Shown: positions 13,317-25,769 of the stretch, piece by piece
How positions within the stretch are numbered: the first letter of the stretch is position 1
Layout of the letters: each line of letters begins with the position of its first letter
Source: Eudromia elegans
Lineage: Eukaryota > Chordata > Aves > Tinamiformes > Tinamidae
Reading direction: 5' to 3'
DNA length: 64,000 bases
NCBI GenBank assembly: GCA_003342815.1
Contig: PTEX01000164.1
Span: 473,748 to 537,747 of the forward strand
The notes under the pieces: model-generated
What the model saw: the letters and a program-made list of their open reading frames with translations, nothing else
Told to the model about the DNA's origin: nothing
Databases searched by the model: none
Made by a program: the position numbers and the translations under genes

Positions 13317-14462
13317 ATTAATGAAAAATTCTGTTGTACCTAGAGTGGAGGAAAGTGTTAATAGCTTTGTCCACAGAAATGGACTGCAGGGGTATGGACA
13401 CCTGGGAGTTTTGTATCTTTCCTCACTGATGCTGGGTTTTAATTTCTATTTTAGTGTTTTCTATGAAGTGTTATCCTCTTGAAAGAGTGTGCATCTACTG
13501 GAGTAATCACACTTTCTCTTCCCCTCTGTCAGCTATTAATAGTGATAAATTTTAATTACATATGTAAATAAAAACACTGTGTACTCATTAGTTTAAATAT
13601 GTTTTTCATTAGGCAAATGAAGTGCTCATTGGATGGGATGCAAAGCTAAAAGCAGATGAATGTTAACTGCGTAGAGCAGTTTGGGAAGTGTACTTGTCTC
13701 TTAGTTTTTCTTTTATTCTTTGAAAGAAAAAAAATTGTTTAAGGGTTTATTCTGAGTAATTTTTCTGCTACAGGCACTGGTTTTCAGAACTGGGAAAGCC
13801 GAAGTGATGTGGTTGACACAGGGATATAGTGCCAAGACCCAATGCATAATTAAAATTTCTACTAAAGTGGAAATAGCATATAAAATTTGATTACTATTTA
13901 TAGCTTTGGTTATTTTGGAGGTGGTAGGTTACAATTTTTTGTTTCTGTTAGAAGAATCCTGACATCTCCCCAATTTTCATAACTTGAAATATGTTAGCCC
14001 CCAATTATATCTCTTCTTAATCATTAACTTTCAAACTCTTTGCATCCAATAGTCTAAATAAATTTTTGCTACTTTCAGAGGCTGCTATGCAACCATAGGG
14101 AAGATGATAGGATTTTTCAGTTCAGCAACCCATATTTTCAAGGTTGAAGTATGTTTATTTACAAGGTAAGTCGTAATTTCTTTCATTTCTCTCCAGAGTT
14201 CATATGCATTTTACTTATACACAGTCTTCACCATATCCTTCCAGAGTTTTGTTACCTGGGAAATGATAAAAATCTTATTGCAACCACAATTAGTAGGTCA
14301 GGCTGGTGATTATGATGGTGTTTATGACATAGCTGTACACTGCAATACCCAGACACGTTAAGTTTCCTAATTAATATGATCATCCAAAATACTTTCCCTT
14401 CAAAACCTGCAGCAACAAATATGCTTTCTACTCTCTTACTTTAGTAAGATAACCAAGATTTT
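13317..14462. other. Non-coding DNA; possible conserved element at 13.54-13.67 kb
   Basis: No gene was recognised. The part at about 13,536-13,665 is AT-rich with several TAATTA/ATTA-type homeodomain core motifs and little low-complexity sequence, the texture common in vertebrate conserved non-coding elements. Without an alignment this is only a guess. Confidence 0.4.
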
Positions 14463-14485
14463 TATATATATATATATATACACAC
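14463..14485. repeat. (TA)9-(CA)2 microsatellite
   Basis: Nine TA units (14,463-14,480) run directly into CACAC. It is a compound dinucleotide repeat, probably length-variable. Confidence 0.95.
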
Positions 14486-16608
14486 TTCATAAAGATAAGC
14501 TTGACTATCATAGTCTTGGCCATATCTCTGCACTTCACATTCTATCAAAGTTTTATAACAGAGCAGAGCAAAATATTTATATGCAATATGAAGTGAAAAC
14601 AAGCAAAGGCTGACTAGAGGATGACTCTTGGAATTAACACAAAACCAAAGCTTCAACAGGAAATCTAAAATAATGTCAGCCATCCAGAGCATTCTTTCAC
14701 CAAACAAATGTAATTTGGGGGATCCATTACAAAAAGAATAAAAGCAAATAGAGATTTTGTAGCAACAGCTATTGCATTGGATGTGGTTGAAAAGAGATTC
14801 ACAGATTTTAATACCCAAACTACACCTATGATATCAAATCAAATTTTCTGGATAACAGACTGGGAGGTTTCACCTGCTAATGCCTTCATGGAGATCATAG
14901 ACTCTGGTTGAATTGGAGCATAGATTTCAGTCTGATCTTGTTTGAAAGAGTTGATGAAATGGAGACTCTCTTGCATGCTTAGTATCTGGCAACATGTAGT
15001 TAACCACTTTCCCATCTTAAAAAGGAATACTGTTTGGTTTATTTCTTCTTGTCTGGCCCAATCTTCTCATCACTGCATCATGTTATATTTTATCCTGCCA
15101 GTGACCATCTGAGGAGAATGTGAATTACCAAGTAGGTGAGAAAAGATATAGGATGTGTCAAACAGAACTGTTTGGTTTGGTGCTCTGTTTTGAGAGATTA
15201 AAGGAAGCTATGATATAGTACACGATAATATCCTGTAATACAAAATAGGTTGTGGTCTTGATTTTGTCCTCACTGCCCTTCAACTTCTGTTTTTCCAGTC
15301 TGCTATCCTCGAAACAGTATACAGTATAACATACAACTGATGTTCATTGGGTTTGTACTTGCAGTTTAAGCACAGTAGCAATGATCTACCAAAATGTTGG
15401 ATGGGTCTGCATCCAGGTTCTAAGAGGTCTCTGGACTCGTTTAAAAAGGGTTTGATCATAATGGCCTCACGTGCCTATTTGTTTATGGACTTAGGTGAAT
15501 TTGAAAGCAGTCATGACCTTCTTTCTTGCTGTAAATATTATTTTTACTATTCAGAACACAAGTTCTTGTTCATCTATAATCCATGCAGTGTTCCTCCAAA
15601 GCTGTCAGTGTTCACAGAAAGTGGTTGGCTTTTATAATTGATTGCTCTGAGCTCCAGACTGACTTCTTTGATTCTCATCCATCATCAGATCCTTTCAGTG
15701 ATTTCTTATGAGATTCTCCCACTCTCTTGCCACAAATTTCTCAGGGCAGGAGAGGATGTATTTCAGATACATTAAATCTTGTACATAGATATCAGCACAT
15801 GCTGACACATTGTAACATTTCAGTCTCTTCCTTGGTTTCCTCAAGAAGCTCAAGGCAGCGGTGAGAAATCTGAGAATATAATTCTTAAATCAATAATAAG
15901 ATCTCAAATATTTGAATTGTAGATTTCTTCAAAATAAATGCTTTTAATGGTAAAATGTAATATGTTGATGACAGGCTGATGAGGAAACAATTTCAGTATA
16001 ACCCATTTCAGGATATTATGTCAAATTTTATATACATTCAGATTTGCTATCTGATATTTGTATCAGTAGGAAATGGTAACATGTCTAGCAGCCAGTTAAT
16101 ATGTTCTTCCTATATTTATTTATTTATGTGCTTTCACAAGAGCTATTTCCAGTCTGGCTATCACTCAGAGTGAAAGTATTGACTGACCTGTGGCATAGTT
16201 ATGGTTTGCAGATATCCTGATGAATATTGGGATTTCAGAATTTGAATGAGAAATGAAACACTCCACAGGGAAAAAAAATAATGCACCAAACCTTGGTAAG
16301 GATCTGGATGGCTACCGCTTTCTCCAGTTTGGATTACTTTGTGCAAACTGCAAATCCAGAAAGTCTGTTCTGTTTATAAGCCATTTTTAAAAGTGTACAA
16401 CACCATCAGCCCTGTGCTTTTGAAGTACAGTTAGCTTTCCAAAATTAATTTTATAACAAGAAAACTTAAGTGTACAATAATAAGGAGAGTTTGGAACATA
16501 ATTATATGGTGCAGTAGACACTGAGAATTGCCAGTAAAGGGAGGGGGAAGAGGAGAGAGGTATGTGGTCCCATATGTTTACATAGTAAATTAGCAGTTAA
16601 GTATATAT
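14486..16608. other. Non-coding DNA, no gene seen
   Basis: AT-rich unique-looking sequence. Frames of up to about 118 codons (14,462-14,818 minus, 15,347-15,637 plus) show no family I recognise, and the first is partly built from the TA repeat. No RNA gene or repeat family was recognised. Confidence 0.55.
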
Positions 16609-16625
16609 AAAAAAAAAAAAAAAAA
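16609..16625. repeat. A17 homopolymer
   Basis: Seventeen consecutive A, preceded by GTATATAT. There is no AATAAA just upstream and no recognisable element body, so I read it as a simple repeat rather than a retrotransposon tail. Confidence 0.9.
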
Positions 16626-17634
16626 GGCCACTGGCATAAACTAGTGCATCTAACCATGATACTTTGCCTTGCTTCCTTCAGAAGGCAACTGTAATGACTT
16701 GCAAAGCAATATGAAAGACCTGACCATGAAGTGGATCAGAGGTGAGCAATGAAAAATGTGAACTATGTGAATTATGAAAATGAATTGCTTTTCGGCAAAA
16801 ACAACAGAGACTCCCTGCTTTGTGTGTTTGTTTACCCCTCCTGGCAGACAATCACTTATAGTATATGTATCTCATAGCGGGGCTGAGCTGGAGATGTTTG
16901 CCTCTGTTGTTCCAGGATAAATGAAATACTTTCCAGATAATTCGCAAGCCACTTTTTTTTTTAAGTAGAAGCTTCAAGATAGGAAGGGTCATTTGTCAAT
17001 GAATATAGACAGTTGTGAGAAGTGAAGTAGGAAGTAAAAAAACCCCACAGTTTTCTGATTGCAAACTGTTCCCTTAATGCGTTTCAAGACAAGCAACCAA
17101 AGATATGGTGTGATTTAGATCTGTTTTCTGTTATTTAGTTATAAAGGCTATCTTGTCACTGCATTTTTTCCTGTCAACTTATACCACTTTTGACTTGCTG
17201 TTTATCTGTATTTCAAGTAGCAGCAGCTGTAGTTTAAGTCTCAATATCCTCAGTCCCGTTGTGAAGCATTTACAATCTACAAGTAACTAAGGAGCGTGAA
17301 AATTAGAAGAACTTTGAACCAACTTGATATTGGTGTCCCCATAGAGATAGCAACATACTAGACAATTATTTTTTAAAAAAAACATGTTTCATGGATCAAG
17401 TTTCATTCTTCTGTGTCTCCCTTGCTTTTACAACAGATGGATGGATTTTGCCATGCAAAGAAGTGTGTGAGATAGGATTCTCTAGAGAGAGGATGAACAT
17501 CTTTGTTGAGATAAATATCCCTAGTGTTCTGGGAGCTATTGTTGCTTCGAAGAAAGCATAAACATGCTCTTCTGTGTGAGCTCAGTGATCTATGTAGCCC
17601 AGTATATGTATCATCTCAGGGGATGTGAATAAAA
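16626..17634. other. Non-coding DNA, no gene seen
   Basis: About 1 kb of AT-rich sequence with short T and A runs near 16,955 and 17,375. No exon, RNA or repeat family was recognised. Confidence 0.55.
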
Positions 17635-17710
17635 TCCATGTCTATGAAAATACAGAGAACCACAAATTACTAAGCAACTTGCACAAGCCACAGGAGATCA
17701 GTTGTCAATT
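17635..17710 (-). mobile_element. Possible MIR/L2-type fragment (ancient)
   Basis: The order ATGAAAATACAGAGAACC ... TAAGCAACTTGCACAAGCCACAGG is similar to the reverse complement of the MIR consensus (GATGAGGAAACTGAGGCACAGAGAGG then TAAGTAACTTGCCCAAGGTCACACAG). The match is gapped and judged by eye. If real, it is a very old, strongly diverged SINE copy on the minus strand. Confidence 0.3.
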
Positions 17711-17888
17711 TTATGAACTTAAGTCTTGACATGCTTTGAACCCCATCTGGCGTGAGCCCAGCAGATGTATGTAAGCCCTCATTCAAAGCATATGGAAAAT
17801 GACACATTGATTGTTATAATTAACTTTGGAACAAACTCTTTATGCATGCCTAACTGTGAGCACACTGCAGTGCTGGTGAAGTCAGTGC

Positions 17889-17908
17889 CAAAGCACTTAA
17901 GTGCTTTG
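17889..17908. promoter_or_regulatory. Perfect 20-bp palindrome with paired NKX-type half-sites
   Basis: CAAAGCACTTAAGTGCTTTG equals its own reverse complement over all 20 bases. Its centre, CACTTAAGTG, is two head-to-head copies of the CACTT/AAGTG core bound by NKX2/NKX3 homeodomain proteins. The palindrome is seen directly. A regulatory role is inferred. Confidence 0.45.
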
Positions 17909-18357
17909 CTGTGCCCTGTGTTCAGGCCTTGACAAGGGCAAATGCAGTGGCAGCTTTCTTTATTGCCACTGAAATGCAGATTCATGCAAAAGAAGGTGCT
18001 GTGCAGAAAACTCCCTGCAATTGTTGAAGGGTCGCAAGTGTTCATACTAGAAGCCTGTAGATATTTTCATCTTAGAGATAAAGGAGTGCCCCAAAGCACT
18101 TCCAGACAGCAGGCAAAAGAAGTAATGAAAGCAGATAGCAAAAGGAAAATATCTTGCCACAGCTACAGAGAGTACAAGTGAGATATGAGGTGGTACAGAC
18201 GGAGCAAGAAAGATGGAGAGGCATTCACTTGACTCTTTCATATCTAGCTCTGCTTATTGGTTTGTAACTGTTAGTAGGTATGAGCTAATATAGTAATTAC
18301 AACACAGTAGTACACTTTGGTGCTGCCTTTGGAAATGAAAGCATGCTATGAGAATAG
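17909..18357. other. Non-coding DNA, no gene seen
   Basis: Short stretch with no recognised gene. Overlapping frames of 60-90 codons on both strands look like chance openings. Confidence 0.5.
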
Positions 18358-18720
18358 ATGTATATACACTATGTAATTTCCGGTATATTTAACCATAAAC
18401 ACTGTTGTCAGGCAATGAACCTCAATTTGCAAAATGGCTGTTCAAAAACTGACATTCCTGGGCACCCACAGAGAAACTACAACACAGCCTTGTACAATTC
18501 ACAGTATGTATACAATATCATTTACAGTAACAGCTACAGAGCCCTACTTAAAAACAAACAAAAAAAAACCCTCAAACCAAAAACCATCTTCGTGCAGAGA
18601 GACTGCTGTGAGAATGAACTTCCTTTGCATCAGGGCTCCACTAGTGCCATGGTTTCCTTGAATTCAGCCACACTGTTAATCTTATGCCTATTCCTCATCA
18701 GGAGTGTGTAATACGTGGTA
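18358..18720 (-). other. 3'-UTR-like sequence on the minus strand
   Basis: Read on the minus strand this stretch is T-rich with the texture of a vertebrate 3' untranslated region: T runs, TGTAAATGATATTGTATACATACTG-type pieces resembling Pumilio-site cores (TGTANATA), and TTTTTGTTTGTTTTTAAG. No clear AATAAA was found at its low-coordinate end and no coding frame precedes it, so it could equally be a conserved non-coding element or ordinary intron. A 117-codon plus-strand frame spans it but has no recognisable domain. Confidence 0.2.
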
Positions 18721-21700
18721 ACACTTTGATTTCAGACCCATGATTGAATTTAAAAAGGGGCTTAAACAGTTGATTAATAAAATCTTGCTCCAAAGGCCAT
18801 GGACCTTAGTGGGAAGAGATGCAGATACCTTTGAGTGGTCCTTAACTACATGAATCACATTAAATAATAGCTGGCTTTTTTATTTGAAGAAGTTATATTT
18901 TGCAGCCCCATACTTCCAAAGAATGCGTTCCTAATTAGGAAAGCATTTAAGCATGCTTTTAAGTCCTATTGAATCTGAGAATTTTGGAACACATGTTTGA
19001 AATGAAATGCATTTTGAATAGGAAGGGATATGCAGAACAGATCTGATAAATGTCATTCTGAGCCTGTGCCTAGAGCATTTCATGAATCATGAATACTTCT
19101 ATTCCCTCTGGATGCTTCATTCTCTACATAGGTTGCAAGATCGCAAAAAAGAAAAGCTCACTAGCTAACCTCTGATAGATTAGCCACTCATAATCATACT
19201 TAATATGCAGGAAAAAACACTTTGTGCTGTAGACACAGAGCCTCCTTCGATTCATAATGAAGTATGGAAATTATTGCTATAAGGCCCTGGCTGTCTCCTT
19301 GGTTGCTTTGCAGCAGGCATGTTAATGCTATTATTATTAACTCTTTGTGTCTCTGTGTGTATAGAATTATAATAATATATATCTTTTAAAATAATTAATG
19401 TGATTGCCATGAACACACAACATTATAGAGGTACCTTTCCATATGTTACACTGAACAATATGAAACAACAATTCTGCTTATCTATGCCTTCTTGAATCAC
19501 CTTGTTTGTTTTTTGCCAGCAAACTATCTAAATCTCTCCTAAATGTAGTTGTTTCAGGTGAAATACTTGGAATTGCCTTGAACTTAAGAGTTGCAAAGTA
19601 AAAAGTGGATGTGAACTTTTATCCTAATCAACGGCATTTTAAAATATCACCTACATCAAATTACTTGTCTCTAGACAGCCTTTTTTTCTTAAAATCCTCT
19701 GAAATGTAATGAAGAGAAGCTTTTAACAATGACTCTTACACTAAGTAGTGCACAGCAAACCTGTTATCAATTTCTTTTTTAAAGAACACAAATAGTCTCT
19801 GTGTTGCGCAAAGTGCGATCCTTTGTTCCTGGGACTGGGACAAAAATACAATGGGAAAGCTAAACATGCATTTAACTGATCATACAGTACAAGATGAAGT
19901 TAGGTACAGGGCTTTGGGCATGTATGCAGGCCTTTGGACTATTTATCTTTCACTCTTGGTTTCTCTTTAGAGTGCCACCCAGCCTCCTCTTAAGACTTTG
20001 TCAAATTTAGTGGAGATGTAGTGTTTTCTACTAGATCAACAGCTGTAAGTAGAAAAACAAACAAGCATTTGGGCTCAGTGTCCCTTACTGGCCTCTTATT
20101 TTCCTTAAATACTTTGACTGTCGCAGTCATGAAAATAAAACACATAAAGTGATTTTTTTGCCAGATACTTTCTGCCCATATAAGTTACATTACCAAATCT
20201 GCAGATATAACCATGTTCTACAAAAAAGGTGAACCAATACACAGCCTTAAAGAAGAAGTTTTTTCAAATATCAGACCTTCAGATCAGCCTTACCAGGCCA
20301 GTATTGATCCACAGGAATGTGTGTATGTCAAGGTATATGTGTGTTGAGGGAACACAACTTGAAATCTGGTCACGACTACTTCTAGTGCAGCTCTGCGTAA
20401 GATGGGTATTGACTGACAGTGGGTCTGGGGCTCTGAGGAGAACATGGTCAGGCAGATTTGAGGTATGTGACAACTCTAAGCATTGCAACACTGTGGTGTT
20501 TTGCCTTGTGCCTATTTTTATATAGGTTACTTCAGTGATCTATGTGTAGTGGAGGACAAATCCAAAATACATGGTATGTCAGTAAAACCACAATAAGAAG
20601 ATAAACAAAAGTGCTTCCAATTTTCCTTCTAGTTCCTCAGCAGTCTTCTCACCTCTCTAAGTGATGGTGCTTCTCTTTCACTTGGGCCATTTCATCACTG
20701 TGAAAGTGTGGAATAATTATTCAGAATTGAATTGCTGAAAATGCAATATCCCTTTTCTTACCCTATGGATGTCTAGCATCATCATCCATTAAAAAAATCC
20801 AATGAACTGCGCTCATTTAAATTTGACAGTTAGGAGTGAAGACACACAGACTAGGTTTTAACTGAGAGTTTGTCTTATGGCAATAAGCTCCAGCCATAGG
20901 ACACAGATGTAAACAGCCTGTTTTGTTGGTAACTGCCTCCATTACTGCTTTTGAAAGGGCATCTCTTTTCCTGCTTGCTACAGAAAAATCACTGCACATC
21001 TCTGCAAGAAATCAAAGGTATAATTCTTGTTTCTCCTTAGATTCAGAGTGTAATTCATAGTGGTTTAAGATGTCCCCTTTCCAGGCTGGAGCAGTGAGTG
21101 TACAAGATGTTTTCGTTACTGATGATACGGCTCAAGTTTGAATCCTCCTCTCTCCAGCTCGCCTTTTTCTCTACCACTCGGGTCACCCAAGAAACAAAGA
21201 CGGATGCCAAGAAGACAGTGTAACTATCTTGCTAACATCTGTTACACGGCAGTTTCAATGCTATTGCTACTTCTCATTCTGTATGTATGAGCTGGTATTA
21301 ATATCTCCAAGGGAAGTAAACGCATGAATCAGTGTGTCTGAATTAAACAGGGCTGACCGCAGGAGACGTGTGTGTGAAAGGCCCTGTGTTGTGTTTGCAT
21401 GTGCAGGAGCTGTGCCTGAGCATCAGGGGAGCCACGGGATGCCCAGCTGGCCGTGTCCAGCGTGGCGGGGAAGGACAGAGGGTCTAGAGGGAGCCCTGGG
21501 ACTGCCCCAACCGTCCCCATGCTGCTGCCATGAGGCAAGAGGAACAGCAGGTCCTGAGGAAAGGGCTGGGAAACAGGGACCCTGGCAAGGCAGTGACTCA
21601 GTGAATTGTTGCAGGGAAGGAGGGCTGGGTGCTTTCTGAAGCCGTTTCTGACAATGGAAGCTTAATAGACACTGTCTATGCTGCACGTGCCTGTTTAGCT

Positions 21701-21783
21701 GTTCAGCTTATTCTTGCAAGCAGCCCTGGCACAAGCCGCGTTTGGAAGTGATGTTTTTTCCATTACTGCAGAAAGCAAAGGGG
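18721..21783. other. Non-coding DNA, no gene seen
   Basis: AT-rich to about 21.1 kb, then GC-richer from about 21,340 to 21,640, where several overlapping frames open on both strands without a recognisable domain. No repeat family or RNA gene was recognised. Confidence 0.5.
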
Positions 21784-22000
21784 CGGTTACGGTTACTCAC
21801 CTGGTGTCTGGCCTGTGGCCAGCGTGCTCAGCGACGCCGCGGTTTTGCTGCGGTAGGTGCACGAGCGCTGCGGTGACAGCGGGCTCGCTTCGCGGCCTCC
21901 CAGTGAGGCTCGTCCGTGGTCAGCAAAGCACCGCTGAGTGACAGTGACTAATAAACCTCTCGGTGCCGCACTGATGCTCCGCCAGCCCCAGGGCCCTCCC
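21784..22000. promoter_or_regulatory. Small CpG-dense patch
   Basis: About 21 CpG dinucleotides counted by eye in roughly 215 bp, including CGACGCCGCGG and CACGAGCGCTGCGG, in a region otherwise poor in CpG. This density approaches the level expected without CpG loss, as in unmethylated promoters or enhancers. No TATA box, start codon context or splice donor was tied to it, so promoter activity is only possible. Confidence 0.35.
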
Positions 22001-24639
22001 CTCTGCTTGTCCATCTTCACCCTGACTAAGGTGGGCATTTTACAGTCAGCCACCCCCAGCTCTCCAGTACTAACAGGCACAAAGCTGGGATGTTTTCTTT
22101 TTACAAAAGAACTGGATGGAATAGAACCAATAATTGTCTTCCAAGGAGGGAAAAAAAGTGATTTGACTGGAGTGTGTGTGGCTAATGGATAGACCTTTTG
22201 TATTGCTTGGGTTTGCACCTTGCATTGTGGCAAGGGTAGTGGTGGCTGCAAGCTGTGTCTGCTTGTTCTTACTGCTCTCTCTGGTGCTCAGTGCAAAAAG
22301 TGCATGGCCCAGGAGCTGGGTCCGCCTTATTTTGTAGAACACCTGCAGAGTGGTGTCACTGATACTTGATTTTATGTGGGCATTTCTGCAAGAGAAAAGT
22401 ATGTACGAGAAGCTCTCCAAGGTCAATAAAACAATGTAAATAGTCAGGTGCTCTTTCCGTGTGAATTACAAAGTTGAACAGCCAAACATCTCTTAGTCAT
22501 GTGAATTATGAAAATTTTCAGAACTACGGTGCAGACAAGAAATCTACGGCTGCTGAATCATCTTCTGTGGTTCAGAAATGACCATGCCTTATCCTTTTGT
22601 TCCAGGCTTTATTTGCATTGAAAGATCATGTCTCTTCTTGTCAGATGTGGGGATGGAACTAAGATCTTTGCTTTAGGATATTGTTCTATTATCAAAAAAG
22701 CGCATTCAGTAGACTTGCAGTGATTCTTTTAAAGATGGAGAAAATAATATGAAAACAGTATTGAGCTGTTAAACTATCTGCAGTTAAAGCGATTATTAAA
22801 CCCCAGGACAGGTTTAAGGGTAATTCAGATGAATATTGTTTTTATCAAAGCAATAGGTCTTTGGTGAAGTCATCTGTTTTTCCTCTGTTGCCTTAGGACT
22901 GACTTTAGAAAGGCATACCATCAAGTGAAATTGGAATTATTTTGTTCCAGTTCCCCTAAAGTTCAATTTTTATCTGTTACTGCTCGTAGGTATCTGATGT
23001 AATTAAGGCTGCTTGCCTTTTGAACAGTGCCACTGATAGTTTTTGTGCTCGTTCACTTGGAAGCTTGGAAATACAATGTCTTTGTAGTGAAAATAACAGC
23101 AGCTCGCTGTTTTTTTCCAGTACAATACATACGTAAGAGCCACATAAAAAGCGGCAGTGTGGTCAGCTTGAAAGATGGGTGACGAGACTGAAGTCTCTTC
23201 TAAGCAGTATGGATCGTTCCTCTTTTGTGGCCACTCCTGGCCATTGCTGACAGCTGAACAGAGCAGTCCAGCTGCTGACTGGGATTGACAAAGACCTTCG
23301 AGGGTGAAAGCAAGCTGGCGATTGCCGAGACACAGGAGTGAGACCCTAATGAAGGAAAGCACCTTGCTGGCCGGGTTTCCTGAGCCCCTCCTGGCAGCTG
23401 CTGGCCTCTCCTGGGGAGGGTGCTGGCCCCGCACAGGCGTTTCTGCTGGTGCGCACTGCAAGTTGGCAGTCGAGGCAGCTCCTCAGCTCTGCTCCTTGAG
23501 AAGGAAGGGTGAGAGGGAGACAGCGCAGCTACCTGCAGACTCCTCCAGAGGAAAATTAAATTTGGGGGCTATTACAATCATTGGGATGCCTGGTTTTCTC
23601 CTCTTTGCCTAGGAGAACAAGGAGCCAAGCTGGTGAGATTGGCTGCCCTTCCTGTTCTGTATGAACCACAGAGCTAATCCCCAGAATTCAGCCTTCCTGC
23701 CCAAGAGAGGTGGTTTAGCACCTTATTTCTCTGTGGCAGCCAGTAGGAAACTCTCAGGCACCTACAGCTATGACCGACACTTAGAAGAATCTACACAAAT
23801 AATTGATAAGTAGAAATCTGCAAATGTGTGAATATAAAGCAATTAGCACCCGCATGCAGGAGGTGATGTGCAGGGCAGGGAAAATACGTATGGAACCTTA
23901 TCCTGGTCTGCCTCAGCAAAACGTGAAATCTCAAAAGGAGCTGCTACCTTGGTGTGATTCTTTCAAACATTTCCAGTACAAGCACACTCCCCATGCATTA
24001 GATTAGGTGTCACCAGCAGGCACTTGCCACAGCTCAGATGGATGCATCTGGAGGATGAGAGCCAGCCTGCAGGAAGGATACCAGAAATGGTGACCTGGGC
24101 ACGATTTAGCCCTTGAGAATGTGCCAGTTATTTTTAATTTCACGAGGAGCGCTATTGCTGCAGAGGTCCTGTTTCATCAAATGCTAAGTCAAATGACAGA
24201 GAAAGGGGCAGAGAGAATTACAGGACATAACATTTCATAAAATGACATTTTTAATACCGGAGTTGTTCATGTCAGGACAAAGTAGACAATGCAACTAAAT
24301 TAGGATAATCAGAGTTAATACGTCCTTTGCATTAGCGTGAATATTTATGTAATTTGCAGGTCAGAATCAGTCTCCTTGGGTTCCTCTGGTACATTTAATA
24401 GCACATAAAAGGGTAATAGCAGAAACAGGGCTGCATCTGGAGGAGGTCTGTTGCAGATACAAACTTAATCATTTAACCTAATTCTACCCCTTCCACTGCT
24501 TACTGTTACTTCAGCTTGGCGCCTAGTGCATTGATCAGCCTAGCGGCTTGCCTAGTGGAGGAAGCTTTCCTATTTTTTACACTTTTTTCTGTTAATCATC
24601 TTTCTCTCTTACATAGCTTCTCTCAGTGATGCTGTCAGC
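22001..24639. other. Non-coding DNA, no gene seen
   Basis: Mixed composition. A GC-richer patch at about 23,290-23,530 opens a 152-codon minus-strand frame (23,003-23,461) and a 102-codon plus-strand frame, neither with a recognisable domain. The rest is AT-rich and without recognised features. Confidence 0.5.
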
Positions 24640-24780
24640 AAGATGATGCCTGGCCCTAATTAGGAATTCAATCAATACTCGTATAATGAGGGTTCTAGCA
24701 AAACCATGTCATTTAGTTCAAAGACATGGATACATTACTGTAGCTATTCAGGATTCAAGTAATTTAGGGCACTTCTGTGG
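24620..24780. promoter_or_regulatory. Possible conserved non-coding element
   Basis: The block contains the palindrome TGCTGTCAGCA (24,630-24,640), close to a MAF recognition half-site pair, followed by a TAATTA homeodomain core (24,657-24,662) and an ATCAAT motif. It has little low-complexity sequence. Motif clustering in such DNA often marks developmental enhancers, but no conservation could be tested. Confidence 0.2.
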
Positions 24781-25699
24781 GAAAAAAAATAAAATAAAAC
24801 TGAAAGACTCAGAGGTAGTTAATTGTTACTATGGCAACTTCCTAAATAAGCTTTAGATGCTGGTCTTTATTCAGTTTATTTGGAGGCAGAACAGAATCAT
24901 TAAAGATAAAAATTAGTTAAGGTTCAAAACAGTTCTGGGAGCTTAGAGTTTCATGCTAGTCCTTATAGAGTTACTTAAAGTTTGTCCATATTTCAGCTTT
25001 GAACTCTGTCCAAGAGTTAGATGCAGTTTGCATAGATTTAAAAAAAAAAAAAGGCAGCATGTTACATAGCAACGACCTAATTTTAATAACTCTGGCAATT
25101 GCATTTTCATATTTTTGTATCCCAGTGGAACTCTTTTCAATGTATTGTGTGGGAAAGGAGCAGTCCTCAGCGAATACTGCTCTCATCTGTCCGTAAATTG
25201 AAGTGAGTAGGATATAATTTTCAAGAATGTCTTTGAGAGTGAGCATGCTTTGGTCACCTCCCAGCATAGGGTGCAGTCGCCTCAAACTTCTGGGGCACTC
25301 AGCCACTTCCAAATGCTGCCTCTTAATATCACTGTCGTATGCTAAAATTCCTGTCCGGAGCTGTGGAGAGCCTGCTGCCATTGAGCTGATCCCAGAGTCC
25401 ATCCTCCCGCCAAACAGCCACGTGCAGAAGAGAGGAACACATTTCAGCTGGTCCCTAGCCAGCACTCTAACAAATGGGGTACTTATCAGCCTGGGATATT
25501 TCCATGTCCGTTTGTATCCAGACATGAATAACAGTGAAACTCTCCAGCCCATGGAGCAGAGATGGAGACAGCTACTTCTGTGTGCAGAGGCAGCTCAGCT
25601 ACATGACTCTCAGCCACTAAACCTAAATTATGCAAAGATCCAAATCAACCGCAACCTTTTCATCATCCTCAACTATTGTGAGAAGTAGATTTGCTTAAC
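24781..25699. other. Non-coding DNA with one long unexplained minus-strand frame
   Basis: A minus-strand frame opens at an ATG at 25,552 and runs 193 codons to 24,971, the longest ATG-initiated frame in the window apart from chance considerations. It has no domain I recognise, its Kozak context is weak (pyrimidine at -3), and its 3' part reads through a run of A as poly-Phe. A plus-strand frame of 153 codons overlaps it. About one frame this long is expected by chance in 64 kb, so I do not call a gene. Confidence 0.4.
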
Positions 25700-25769
25700 T
25701 TATATATATACATAAAATATATAAAAATATATATATAAATATCTATATAAATATATGGATATATAAAAT
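25700..25769. repeat. AT-rich low-complexity tract
   Basis: About 70 bp made almost entirely of TATATA and AAATAT motifs with few other bases. It is an imperfect (AT)n-derived microsatellite. Confidence 0.9.

Noticed and set aside
16609-16625. A17 run as a retrotransposon or retrocopy tail
   Set aside because: No polyadenylation signal close upstream and no recognisable body.
21133-21150. GTTTGAATCC resembling a tRNA B box
   Set aside because: No A box or cloverleaf stems at the right distance. A single weak motif is not a tRNA gene.
23003-23612. Overlapping 152-codon minus and 102-codon plus frames
   Set aside because: Both arise in the same GC-rich patch on opposite strands, with no known domain. 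Composition explains them.
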